Of a stretch of DNA of 5,580 nucleotides, positions 1 to 5,580 are shown one piece after another. Below the pieces are notes generated by a model, which saw only the letters and a program-made list of their open reading frames with translations, searched no databases and was not told where the DNA came from. Position 1 is the stretch's first letter. Each line of letters begins with the position of its first letter. Source of the stretch: Planctomycetales bacterium (GTDB lineage Bacteria; Planctomycetota; Planctomycetia; Pirellulales; Thermoguttaceae). The stretch lies in assembly GCA_007122045.1 (NCBI GenBank), contig SKJM01000163.1:1-5580 (forward strand), read 5' to 3'. A program made the position numbers and the translations under genes.

Positions 1-653
1 CAACCCGGCACAAGACGCTCTCTCGCCCCTTACTTGTGGAACCGGATGCGTTCCCTCGAACCAGCAGTCGGTGCTGCCGGAGTCCACAAGCATCTGGGTC
101 GGGGCCTCTCCGCAATTCGCTTTCCATGGTGGCTGGGGCTCAGCTCCTTCTGATCCGCGCCGTACTAATCACATCGACATCCTGGGCATCCGGAAGCCAG
201 CGAAAATCCGTAAAATAGCGAAGCTGCGGTCTAACCTCTACTATTACGAATCTTACACACCCCCAGACCGTTCCCGGCGAACTCAAGGCGGAAAGGAGAG
301 AGAGACACTCGCAAACTGCCCGTCGAGGAGAGACTTCGACCGGCGGCCAAGGCAAGGCCTTCAAGGCAGGTTCCCCCCCTGCGACTTTCCCCTCAAGGTG
401 AAGCTTGCTCTCAACACCCTGCGGAAAAAGCCTTCCAATCATTTTCTTCGCCATGGCCCGCCTTGCGACTTTAGAAACTTTGGACGCGTGTGACTAGTGC
501 GACAATTCTGGCGGTCCTGGCGCATGGACGGAACCTTCCGATGGGAAAGGCTACGATGCGCCCACACCAACGGCTTGCACTCAGAGCCCATGGGGAGGGT
601 TTCCGCGGGGCACCGTCACCCCGCGCCGCCCAATCTTGCGCCGCCTGCTCCGG
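1..653. other. Left-edge region without a supportable gene
   Basis: I find no convincing gene here. The open frames on both strands give low-complexity, Arg/Pro/Ser-rich translations without recognisable domains. Bases 160-280 are clearly more AT-rich than the genes that follow. Small structures are visible. A 7-bp hairpin with one G-T wobble joins 322-328 to 334-340, and a 5-bp hairpin joins 349-353 to 357-361. The 9-mer TGCGACTTT occurs at 380-388 and again at 464-472. I see no lysine-riboswitch or T-box consensus ahead of dapA and no tRNA. A minus-strand frame is open from about base 168 to the left edge and could be the start of a gene lying mostly outside the window, but nothing confirms it. 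Confidence 0.5.
604..625. repeat. Perfect 7-bp inverted repeat upstream of the dapA promoter
   Basis: CGCGGGG (604-610) and CCCCGCG (619-625) are exact reverse complements separated by 8 bases. They would form a GC-rich hairpin in RNA from either strand. No T-run follows on either side, so it is not a canonical intrinsic terminator. It lies about 28 bases upstream of the -35 box of the candidate dapA promoter, so a protein-binding site is possible. In DNA this rich in G and C a 7-bp match can also arise by chance. Confidence 0.3.
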
Positions 654-682
654 TTGGCAGGCAGTGGGGCGTTGGCTATACT
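654..682 (+). promoter_or_regulatory. Candidate sigma70-type promoter for dapA
   Basis: TTGGCA at 654-659 matches five of six bases of the -35 consensus. TATACT at 677-682 matches five of six of the -10 consensus. The spacer (660-676) is exactly 17 bases. Transcription would start near 689-690, giving dapA a 5' leader of about 100 bases. That leader (690-790) contains two GGTCAAC copies near its start and a short GC-rich inverted repeat, but no recognised riboswitch. The match to consensus is good for such GC-rich DNA. Use of the site is inferred, not shown. Confidence 0.6.
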
Positions 683-790
683 GGCCCGGTCAACGCGTCG
701 GCCGCCGGGCGGTCAACCCCGCGAATGGCGCGCCGGAACTCCCCGTCGGAGCCCTGGAAAGCCCGTTGAAACCCTCACCCTTGCACCGTT

Positions 791-1678
791 ATGAGTACAC
801 GCAGCGAATCGTTCGCCGGCCTTTCGGTGGCCATGGTTACGCCGTTTCGCAACGGGGAAGTCGACTTCGACGCCCTCGGTCGCCTGGTCGATTCTCAAGT
901 GAAAGCCGGCACCACCTGCCTCTGCCCGGTGGGCACGACCGGCGAGTCGCCCACCGTCTCCCACGAGGAGCACGAGCGGATCATCGCCGCCGTGGTCGAG
1001 GCCGCCGCCGGCCGCATCAAGGTCATGCCCGGCACCGGCAGTAACAGCACGTCCGAAGCGCTGCGGCTGACCCGGTTCGCCGCCCGCGCCGGCGCCGACG
1101 CCGCCCTGGTAGTCGCCCCGTACTACAACAAGCCCACCCAGCAAGGCATGTACGAGCACTACCGCGCGCTGGCCGAAGCGGTGGACATTCCCATTTGCGT
1201 GTACAACATACCCGGCCGAACAGGCAAGAATATCGAGCCGGAGACGATCATCCGCATGGCCGAGTTGCCCAACATCACCATGGTCAAGGAGGCCACCGGC
1301 TCGATGGACCAGGCCTCGCAGATTCTCGGGGCCACCGACCTGACGGTGCTCAGCGGCGACGACAGCCTGACGCTGCCCTTGCTTGCCATGGGCGGGCGGG
1401 GGGTGATTTCGGTGGTGGGGAACATCGTACCCGGCGACGTGGCCGCGATGCTCCGTGCGTTCGAGGCCGGCGACCTAGCCGATGCCCGGCGATGGCACCA
1501 CAAACTCTTCCCCCTCTGCCGCGACATGCTCTCGCTGGCCACCAACCCCATCCCTATCAAGGCGGCCATGAAGCTGCTCGGCCGCGACACGGGCGAGCTG
1601 CGTCTGCCCATGACGCCGCTTACCGCCGAGCAGGAGGCCCGGCTGGGCGAAACGCTGGCGGCGTACGGCCTGCTGTAG
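791..1678 (+). CDS. dapA: 4-hydroxy-tetrahydrodipicolinate synthase (DapA)
   Basis: A 295-residue cytosolic aldolase that condenses pyruvate with L-aspartate-4-semialdehyde, the first committed step toward diaminopimelate (peptidoglycan) and lysine. It has the full family length and a single TIM-barrel domain (DHDPS family). All signature residues sit at a constant +5 offset from E. coli DapA: the GTTGE motif with Thr49-Thr50 (E. coli 44-45), Tyr112 in APYYNKP (107), Tyr138 and Arg143 in VYNIPGRT (133, 138), and the Schiff-base Lys166 in MVKEATG (161). ATG 791 is the only reasonable start: an in-frame TGA lies at 767-769 and there is no start codon between. No Shine-Dalgarno sequence precedes it. 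The intact active site favours DapA over related N-acetylneuraminate lyases or keto-deoxy-sugar aldolases. It appears to be transcribed from the promoter at 654-682 as a single gene or ahead of the downstream glycosyltransferase, 212 bases away. Confidence 0.96.
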   Translation: MSTRSESFAGLSVAMVTPFRNGEVDFDALGRLVDSQVKAGTTCLCPVGTTGESPTVSHEEHERIIAAVVEAAAGRIKVMPGTGSNSTSEALRLTRFAARAGADAALVVAPYYNKPTQQGMYEHYRALAEAVDIPICVYNIPGRTGKNIEPETIIRMAELPNITMVKEATGSMDQASQILGATDLTVLSGDDSLTLPLLAMGGRGVISVVGNIVPGDVAAMLRAFEAGDLADARRWHHKLFPLCRDMLSLATNPIPIKAAMKLLGRDTGELRLPMTPLTAEQEARLGETLAAYGLL

Positions 1679-1749
1679 GGTATAGGCGAACACCCCAATC
1701 GAGCATCACGATGACGGACGTAGGATGGACATTCATGTCCATCTTCGAC

Positions 1750-1804
1750 GTAGGATGAACATCCTTGTCCGTCATTGCACGACGGACAAGAATGTCCATC
1801 CTAC
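1750..1804. repeat. Long hairpin formed by two opposed repeat units
   Basis: The unit at 1750-1773 and the inverted unit at 1781-1804 are complementary at 22 of 24 positions around a 7-base loop (ATTGCAC, 1774-1780). A transcript reading through from dapA would fold into a very stable stem here. No U-tract follows, so it is not a classical intrinsic terminator. Such stems are known to protect the 3' ends of upstream mRNAs or to slow polymerase, but either role here is inference. Its position, about 72 bases past the dapA stop, would suit 3'-end definition. Confidence 0.75.
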
Positions 1805-1848
1805 GGGTAAAGAATGTCCATCCTACGGGTAAAGAATGTCCATCCTAC
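1805..1848. repeat. Exact 22-bp tandem duplication
   Basis: Bases 1805-1826 and 1827-1848 are identical, each starting GGGTAAAGAATG and ending CATCCTAC. They are variants of the inverted repeat unit next to them (1781-1804). The GACGGACAAG end is replaced by GGGTAAAG, which removes most of the unit's internal self-complementarity. Identity of the two copies points to recent duplication, for example by replication slippage, so copy number may vary between strains. Confidence 0.9.
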
Positions 1849-1890
1849 GTGCCAATGCCGGCTCGCCACTCGTCGTGGGGGTGCAATCCG

Positions 1891-3012
1891 ATGGCCACCA
1901 TCCTGATTCTGTGCGAGTATCCGACGCTGTGCGGCGGCGAGCGGTCGATGCTGTCGACGCTGGATGGCGTTCGGGCGGCGGGGTTCGAGGTGGTGGTGGC
2001 CGCCCCGCCCGCCGGGCCGCTGGCCGGGGCCCTGGGCGAGATGGGCGTCGAGCACGTGCCCTTTTCCACCACCGGACCGGACGGCCGGCGGCGTTCCCAG
2101 CCCCGGCTGCGGAGCGATCTCGACGGACTCCTTGGCCGATACCGTCCCGATGCGCTCCATGCCAACAGTCTGTCGATGGGGCGGCTTTCCGGACCGGTGG
2201 CCGCCGAGGGCGGGGTGCCGAGCATCGCCCACCTGCGCGACATCGTGCGTCTCAGCCGCCAGGCGGTGGCCGACCTGAACCGGCACCGCCGGCTGCTGGC
2301 CGTCTCGCGCGCCGTGCGCGAATCCCACGTGGCCGCCGGCCTCGATGCCGGGAAGACGTACGTTGTGCATAACGGCGTCGATCTTGCCCGGTTCCGCCCC
2401 CGGCCCCCAACCGGTTACCTCCACGCCGAACTGGGCTTGGCGCCGAAGACCCGGCTAGTGGGCACCATCGGGCAGATCTGCCTGCGGAAGGGGCAGGACA
2501 CGTTGGTCGAGGCGGCCGCGGCGCTCGCCGAGCGTTTTTCCGACTTGCATTACCTGATCATCGGCCGGCGGCACTCGCAGAAGCGCGAGTCGGTGGAGTT
2601 CGAAGCCCGCCTCCGCGGGGCATCGCAGCAGGGTCCGCTGGCCGGCCGCTTGCACTTGCTCGGCCAGCGGAATGACGTGGACCGGTTGCTGTCGGAGTTG
2701 ACGCTGCTGATCCATCCGGCCAGGCAGGAGCCGCTCGGCCGCGTGCTGCTGGAAGCGGCGGCGAGCGGGATGGCCGTCGTGGCAACCGCCGTGGGCGGTA
2801 CGGGTGAGATATTTCCACCGCACGGCAACAGCGCCCGGCTGGTCGCCCCCGGCAATCCCACGGCGTTGGCCGGAGCCATGGGGGAACTGCTCAGCGACGC
2901 CGAGCGGCGATCAGCCTTGGGCCAAGCCGCGCAGGCGCGGGCCGAGGCGGCCTTCGGGCTCGACCGCGCCGCGGCGGCGCTGGTGGCGCACTACCGCCAT
3001 CTGTTGCAGTAA
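1891..3012 (+). CDS. Glycosyltransferase family 4 protein (GT-B fold)
   Basis: A 373-residue cytoplasmic or membrane-associated retaining glycosyltransferase that would move a sugar from a nucleotide-sugar donor to an unknown acceptor, probably a surface polysaccharide or glycolipid. The N-terminal half opens with the first Rossmann strand and glycine turn (ATILILCEYPTLCGGERSML). A hinge follows at LLAVSRAVRE (136-145) and VVHNGVDLARFRP (158-170). The C-terminal half has GTIGQICLRKGQDTL (191-205), YLIIGRR (221-227) and the EX7E donor-site motif, Glu280 and Glu288 in QEPLGRVLLEAAA, then VGGTGEI. There is no signal peptide or membrane segment. The frame stays open upstream to an ATG at 1765, but those 42 extra codons are translated repeats. 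ATG 1855 is possible. ATG 1891 is preferred because the fold begins directly after it; only a G-run (1877-1881) precedes it. No glycan genes adjoin it, so the substrate cannot be inferred. Confidence 0.88.
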   Translation: MATILILCEYPTLCGGERSMLSTLDGVRAAGFEVVVAAPPAGPLAGALGEMGVEHVPFSTTGPDGRRRSQPRLRSDLDGLLGRYRPDALHANSLSMGRLSGPVAAEGGVPSIAHLRDIVRLSRQAVADLNRHRRLLAVSRAVRESHVAAGLDAGKTYVVHNGVDLARFRPRPPTGYLHAELGLAPKTRLVGTIGQICLRKGQDTLVEAAAALAERFSDLHYLIIGRRHSQKRESVEFEARLRGASQQGPLAGRLHLLGQRNDVDRLLSELTLLIHPARQEPLGRVLLEAAASGMAVVATAVGGTGEIFPPHGNSARLVAPGNPTALAGAMGELLSDAERRSALGQAAQARAEAAFGLDRAAAALVAHYRHLLQ

Positions 3013-3019
3013 CCGGGGG

Positions 3020-3199
3020 TCATCGGTCGGAAAGGTCGCGGATGATCTTCTTTGCGAGGAACTCGTTGATTTCCTGGTGACGCGGGACGGGCTGCGACAA
3101 CCCGGTCTCAGGGTTCCGGTAGATGTCGTGCTTCCCCCCGTGCCGAATCAGGACGCAGCCTTGCTTTTCCAGGGCTTTGATAAGGTCGATTCGCTTCAC
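3020..3199 (-). CDS. hicA: HicA family mRNA interferase toxin
   Basis: A 59-residue protein starting with GTG at 3199 and ending at TGA 3020-3022. It is the usual size of a HicA toxin, a double-stranded-RNA-binding-fold ribonuclease that cleaves mRNA until neutralised by HicB. The sequence has the family pattern: an N-terminal helix (RIDLIKALEKQGC), the catalytic-histidine segment RHGGKHDIYRN with His24, then the PVPRHQEI strand-turn and a C-terminal helix (NEFLAKKIIRDL). The GTG overlaps the hicB stop by 4 bases (GTGA, 3196-3199), implying translational coupling. A GAGGAG lies 11 bases upstream at 3211-3216. Its stop falls 7 bases from the convergent glycosyltransferase stop with no visible terminator between. 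GC is about 58%, below its neighbours. The non-ATG start and short length make it easy to miss. All key residues are present, so it looks functional. Confidence 0.87.
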   Translation of the reverse strand: MKRIDLIKALEKQGCVLIRHGGKHDIYRNPETGLSQPVPRHQEINEFLAKKIIRDLSDR

Positions 3200-3387
3200 C
3201 CCACTTCGATCTCCTCGACCTTCCTGATTCCCGGGATTTCTCCGGAGGAAAACTCCGCAAAGAGGTCTTGGAGGTGCTCTTTAAGGTCTTCGAGCGATTC
3301 ACCTTGGGTCCAATGATCCGGATAGTCGTTCAGGTATCCCAGATATTTTCCGTCCGATTCCTTCCAATAGGTAAACTCTGCTTTCAT
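3196..3387 (-). CDS. hicB: HicB family antitoxin, short form
   Basis: A 63-residue partner of the adjacent HicA, expected to bind and block the toxin. It has the partial RNase H-like HicB fold: a strand with acidic turn (FTYWKESDGKYLGYLNDYPD), the signature TQGESLEDLKEHLQDLF helix (27-43), then a charged tail ending EEIEVG. It lacks the C-terminal helix-turn-helix or ribbon-helix-helix domain of longer HicB proteins, so direct promoter binding is less certain. ATG 3387 is chosen because GGGAG lies 7 bases upstream. A GTG at 3408 would add 7 residues without that support. GC is about 49% by count, clearly below the roughly 70% of flanking genes, which suggests horizontal acquisition. Antitoxin precedes toxin, an order found in some hic loci, and the two genes overlap by 4 bases. 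Confidence 0.85.
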   Translation of the reverse strand: MKAEFTYWKESDGKYLGYLNDYPDHWTQGESLEDLKEHLQDLFAEFSSGEIPGIRKVEEIEVG

Positions 3388-3394
3388 AAACTTG

Positions 3395-3399
3395 CTCCC
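3395..3399 (-). promoter_or_regulatory. Ribosome binding site deciding the hicB start
   Basis: On the minus strand this reads GGGAG, 7 bases ahead of ATG 3387. It lies inside the longer reading frame that would start at GTG 3408, so it argues for the shorter 63-residue HicB. It is one of the few good Shine-Dalgarno matches in the window. Confidence 0.55.
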
Positions 3400-3427
3400 G
3401 GGACGCACTGCACTTCACTAACACTTA

Positions 3428-3456
3428 AGCATATTCAAAACCGCAAGCGGTGGCAA
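3428..3456 (-). promoter_or_regulatory. Candidate promoter for hicBA
   Basis: Read on the minus strand, TTGCCA (3456-3451) matches five of six bases of the -35 consensus and TATGCT (3433-3428) four of six of the -10, with a 17-base spacer. Transcription would start near 3421, about 35 bases before the hicB ATG at 3387. The site lies in the 94-base gap after pabA, so hicBA could be expressed separately from pabBA even though all four genes share a strand. Confidence 0.4.
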
Positions 3457-3460
3457 GCCA
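3441..3460. promoter_or_regulatory. Paired small palindromes over the hicBA promoter (operator-like)
   Basis: Two adjacent 10-base palindromes, CCGCAAGCGG (3441-3450) and TGGCAAGCCA (3451-3460), share the core GCAAGC exactly one helical turn apart. They cover the candidate -35 box and most of the spacer. hic loci are commonly autoregulated, so this could be an operator. The HicB here lacks an obvious DNA-binding domain, so the binder is unknown. The half-sites are only 4 bp, and chance remains possible. Confidence 0.3.
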
Positions 3461-3481
3461 TGACCATGCCAATGTACTTTA

Positions 3482-4105
3482 TTACATCCCCGCGGCGCGT
3501 TCCGTGTCCATACTCGGGAGCGGTTCGGACAGGGGCAGGCCAGCCAGCCGCAAGAAGTTCGCCAGCAGGCGGTAGCCGTGTTCCGTGAGGATCGACTCCG
3601 GGTGGAACTGCAGCCCCACGACCGGCAAGCCTCGGTGCCGCAGCGCCATGATCGCGCCGCCCGGCGCGCGAGCCGATATTTCCAAGCACTCCGGCAGCGA
3701 CGCTTCCTCGACGACCAGCGAATGGTACCGTCCGGCCGCGAATTCGGCGGGCAGTCCTTCGAACACGCCGTGGCCGTCGTGGCGAATGGGCGTTGCCCGG
3801 CCGTGCACCGGCTCCTCGGCTCGGACCACCCGCCCGCCGAACGCCTCGGCAACGGCCTGATGGCCCAAGCACACGCCGAGGATGGGCAATTCGCCGTGCA
3901 GGGCGCGGACCAGCTCCAGCGAGCAGCCGGCCTGGCGCGGGGCGCAGGGGCCGGGCGAGAGGACCAGAACGTCGGGACGCAGCCGGCGCACCCCGGCGGC
4001 GTCGATCGCCGTATTGCGCACCACTTCGGTTTGGCGGCCCAGCCGCTCGAAGTATCGCGCCAGGTTGTGTACGAAACTGTCGTAATTGTCGATCAGAAGG
4101 ATCAT
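3482..4105 (-). CDS. pabA: Aminodeoxychorismate/anthranilate synthase glutaminase subunit (PabA/TrpG)
   Basis: A 207-residue class I glutamine amidotransferase that hydrolyses glutamine and channels ammonia to the chorismate-aminating subunit. It is of normal family length. It begins with the typical MILLIDNYDSFVHNLARYF. The oxyanion segment LSPGPCAP (49-56) follows, then the nucleophile Cys79 in GVCLGHQ, and His168 and Glu170 in QFHPESILTEHG. The triad falls at the same positions as in E. coli PabA. ATG 4105 overlaps the pabB stop by 4 bases (ATGA, 4102-4105), implying co-translation and a stoichiometric complex. The frame stays open further upstream, but that part is an out-of-frame reading of pabB. 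PabA and TrpG cannot be separated on sequence alone and some bacteria share one protein; the partner suggests p-aminobenzoate synthesis. About 17 residues after LRLAGLPL form a probably disordered tail. Confidence 0.93.
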   Translation of the reverse strand: MILLIDNYDSFVHNLARYFERLGRQTEVVRNTAIDAAGVRRLRPDVLVLSPGPCAPRQAGCSLELVRALHGELPILGVCLGHQAVAEAFGGRVVRAEEPVHGRATPIRHDGHGVFEGLPAEFAAGRYHSLVVEEASLPECLEISARAPGGAIMALRHRGLPVVGLQFHPESILTEHGYRLLANFLRLAGLPLSEPLPSMDTERAAGM

Positions 4106-5535
4106 GCTTGCCCGATCGCCCGAAGCATCCCCTCGGCCTTGTGCCACGTTTCTTCGTACTCCTGCCGGGGGTCCGACTGGACCACGATCCCGCCGCCGAC
4201 GGGAACCTGCCACCATCCGCGGCCGGCGGTGATGGTGCGGATGAGGATGTTCAGGTCCATCGAGCCGTCCACCCCAAGATAGCCCAGCGAGCCACAGTAC
4301 GGCCCCCGGGCCGTCGGTTCCAGTTCCGCGATGATCTCCATGGCGCGGACCTTCGGCGCCCCGGTGACCGACCCGCCGGGAAAGGCGGCCCGGACCAGAT
4401 CGACCGCGGACACCCCCTCGCGCAGCCGCCCGGTAACCACCGATACCAAGTGGGCCACGAACCGGTATCGCTCCAGGCCGCAAAGCCGGCTCACCCGCAC
4501 GCTCTCCGGTTCGCACACCCGGGAAAGATCGTTGCGCAGCAAGTCGACGATCATCACGTTTTCGGCCCGGTCCTTCTCGCTGCGGAGCAGTTTGGCCTCG
4601 ATGCGCCGGTCGGCTTCCGGATCGGCAGCCCGCCGGCGCGTTCCCTTGATCGGCCGCGTTTCGACCTGCCCGTCTTCGACGCGGAGGAACCGCTCGGGCG
4701 ATGCGCTAACGAGTTGAAACGGCCCCAGATCGAAGTAGCCGGCCAGCGGCGCCGGGTTGCGCTCCCGCAATCGCAGGTATAGTTCCGCCGAATCGCACCG
4801 GGCCGGCGCCAGCAGGCGCTGGGCGAGGTTGACCTGAAACACGTCGCCCTCGACCACGTAGCGGATCGCGCGTTCGGCGGCCCGAAGGAACTGTCCGCGC
4901 GAGAAGTTCGACGTCAAGCCGGCCGGACCGGCAACGGGGTACTGCGGCGCCAGCTCGTCGGGGGAAAGCGGCGGCAGCGGCCGCTCGCCCTTTCGCGGCG
5001 CCGCTTCCCCGGCCAGGCACCGGCGGAAGTATGCCAGCCGTGACGCGGCGCGCCGGCGTCGCGCGGCGGGCTCCGGCTCGGGCAGGCCCTGCGAGATGAT
5101 CCACGCCGTCTCGGAGGCATGGTCCCAGGCCACCACCACGTCGTACCAGCCCAACGCGAGCACGGGTGCCTGGAACTCGTCGTAGGCGGGCCGCGGCAAC
5201 GTCTCCAGCGAATGCCCGAACTCGTAGCCGAACACGCCGGCTGCTCCGCCCTGGAACGGCGGCACCCCCGGCACGGTTGGAGTTGCCAATGCCCCCAACC
5301 GGGCCGCCAGGCGGTCCAGGTCGTGCGGGGCGGCAACGGCTCGTTGCCAGTAGTCGAACGGATCGGCGGCCAGGAACGAGTATCGCCCCGTTTCCGGATG
5401 CTCTCCGGCGCTATCGAGCCACAGGCAATGCGGCAGGTGGCGCAGCGCGCGGAACGCCTCCTCCGGGGTGGGAGTGGGTGAGAGCGGCTCGACGAGGGGT
5501 GCGCCGGCAGCGCGGTTCTGGAGATCGACAGTCAC
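4102..5535 (-). CDS. pabB: Aminodeoxychorismate synthase component I (PabB)
   Basis: A chorismate-binding enzyme of 477 residues that, with ammonia from the glutaminase encoded next to it, converts chorismate to 4-amino-4-deoxychorismate, the precursor of p-aminobenzoate and folate. The N-terminal domain covers about 12-150 (for example LWLDSAGEHPETGRYSFLAADPF). The catalytic domain covers about 207-470 and includes GDVFQVNLAQR (230-240), PIKGTRRR (295-302), ENVMIVDLLRNDLSR, FPGGSVTGAPK and the final GGGIVVQSDP with EYEETWHKA. Lys297 in PIKGT is the residue that forms the covalent intermediate in PabB; TrpE has Ala there. YCGSLGYLGVDGSMDLNI also fits PabB better than TrpE. The start is taken as GTG 5535 and has no clear ribosome binding site. 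The frame stays open through 5580, so translation could begin beyond the window. A pabC lyase gene is not in view. Confidence 0.92.
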   Translation of the reverse strand: MTVDLQNRAAGAPLVEPLSPTPTPEEAFRALRHLPHCLWLDSAGEHPETGRYSFLAADPFDYWQRAVAAPHDLDRLAARLGALATPTVPGVPPFQGGAAGVFGYEFGHSLETLPRPAYDEFQAPVLALGWYDVVVAWDHASETAWIISQGLPEPEPAARRRRAASRLAYFRRCLAGEAAPRKGERPLPPLSPDELAPQYPVAGPAGLTSNFSRGQFLRAAERAIRYVVEGDVFQVNLAQRLLAPARCDSAELYLRLRERNPAPLAGYFDLGPFQLVSASPERFLRVEDGQVETRPIKGTRRRAADPEADRRIEAKLLRSEKDRAENVMIVDLLRNDLSRVCEPESVRVSRLCGLERYRFVAHLVSVVTGRLREGVSAVDLVRAAFPGGSVTGAPKVRAMEIIAELEPTARGPYCGSLGYLGVDGSMDLNILIRTITAGRGWWQVPVGGGIVVQSDPRQEYEETWHKAEGMLRAIGQA

Positions 5536-5580
5536 AATTGCCGCCCGGTCGGCTGGAGGGACTTGAAACCCGAAATGCCC

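Larger units (their letters stand above)
1720..1848. repeat. Cluster of five short self-complementary interspersed repeats
   Basis: Five related 21-24 bp units fill the dapA-glycosyltransferase gap. Two read forward, at 1720-1740 and 1750-1773, each beginning GTAGGATG. Three are inverted, at 1781-1804, 1805-1826 and 1827-1848, each ending CATCCTAC. The common core is GTAGGATGGACATTCTTG followed by TCCGTC. Individual units fold on themselves: in the first, GATGGACAT (1724-1732) and ATGTCCATC (1735-1743) are exact reverse complements around a 2-base centre. The arrangement resembles REP/BIME-type intergenic elements, which RAYT (REP-associated tyrosine) transposases are known to mobilise. No transposase lies in the window. 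There is no regular unique spacer, so this is not a CRISPR array. Confidence 0.85.

Noticed and set aside
45..75. GGTTCGA on the minus strand, resembling a tRNA T-loop
   Set aside because: The five bases flanking the loop on each side are not complementary, and no acceptor, D or anticodon arms can be built around it.
140..454. 104-residue minus-strand open frame
   Set aside because: No domain, no supporting ribosome binding site, no compositional signature of a real gene. It could be a degraded remnant but nothing shows it.
604..625. Intrinsic terminator for a gene upstream of dapA
   Set aside because: The hairpin is perfect but no T-run follows on either strand and there is no supported gene ending before it; kept only as an inverted repeat.
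490..1044. 184-residue open frame overlapping the start of dapA
   Set aside because: It is Arg/His/Pro-rich, overlaps dapA in another frame, and matches no recognisable domain; typical of shadow frames in GC-rich DNA.
1720..1848. Possible CRISPR array
   Set aside because: Repeat units change orientation, vary in sequence, and are adjacent or separated by only a few bases. There are no unique spacers of constant length.
3108..3302. 64-residue ATG-started minus-strand frame over the hic region
   Set aside because: It is in a different frame from the HicA and HicB reading frames, which carry the recognisable motifs and the coupled GTGA junction.
3793..4782. 329-residue plus-strand open frame antisense to pabA and pabB
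   Set aside because: It lies opposite two clearly conserved genes and its translation is rich in Arg, Pro and Ala with no family features.

Overview
The window is high-GC (about 65-70% in the main genes, by eye) bacterial chromosome. It carries three complete housekeeping-type genes, one nearly or fully complete gene at the right edge, a very small toxin-antitoxin pair, and a cluster of short interspersed repeats. The source is probably a planctomycete-like environmental bacterium. That inference rests on the high GC, the weak or missing Shine-Dalgarno sequences before dapA and the glycosyltransferase, and the style of the repeats between those genes. Nothing here is a firm taxonomic marker.

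Layout, left to right. Bases 1-653 hold no gene I can support. A good promoter at 654-682 then drives dapA (791-1678, + strand), the first committed enzyme of the diaminopimelate/lysine pathway. Bases 1720-1848 hold five copies of a roughly 22-24 bp self-complementary repeat, two in one orientation and three in the other. A GT4-type glycosyltransferase follows (1891-3012, + strand). Its open frame reads back through the repeats, but the true start is most likely the ATG at 1891.

The rest of the window is on the minus strand. Seven bases past the glycosyltransferase stop lies the end of a hicBA toxin-antitoxin module: hicB at 3387-3196, hicA at 3199-3020. The two genes overlap by 4 bases. hicA starts with GTG and encodes only 59 residues. 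The module is more AT-rich than its neighbours and has its own candidate promoter and operator-like palindromes at 3428-3460. Further right lie pabA (4105-3482) and pabB (5535-4102), also overlapping by 4 bases. They encode the glutaminase and chorismate-aminating subunits of aminodeoxychorismate synthase, which makes the p-aminobenzoate branch of folate. A Lys in the PIKGT motif of the large subunit favours PabB over the anthranilate synthase TrpE.

Functionally, dapA and pabAB are unrelated core biosynthetic genes, and the glycosyltransferase presumably acts on a surface glycan. I see no new multi-gene system. The items most worth a second look are the repeat cluster with its spurious coding extension, and the compact hicBA pair with its easily missed toxin gene.
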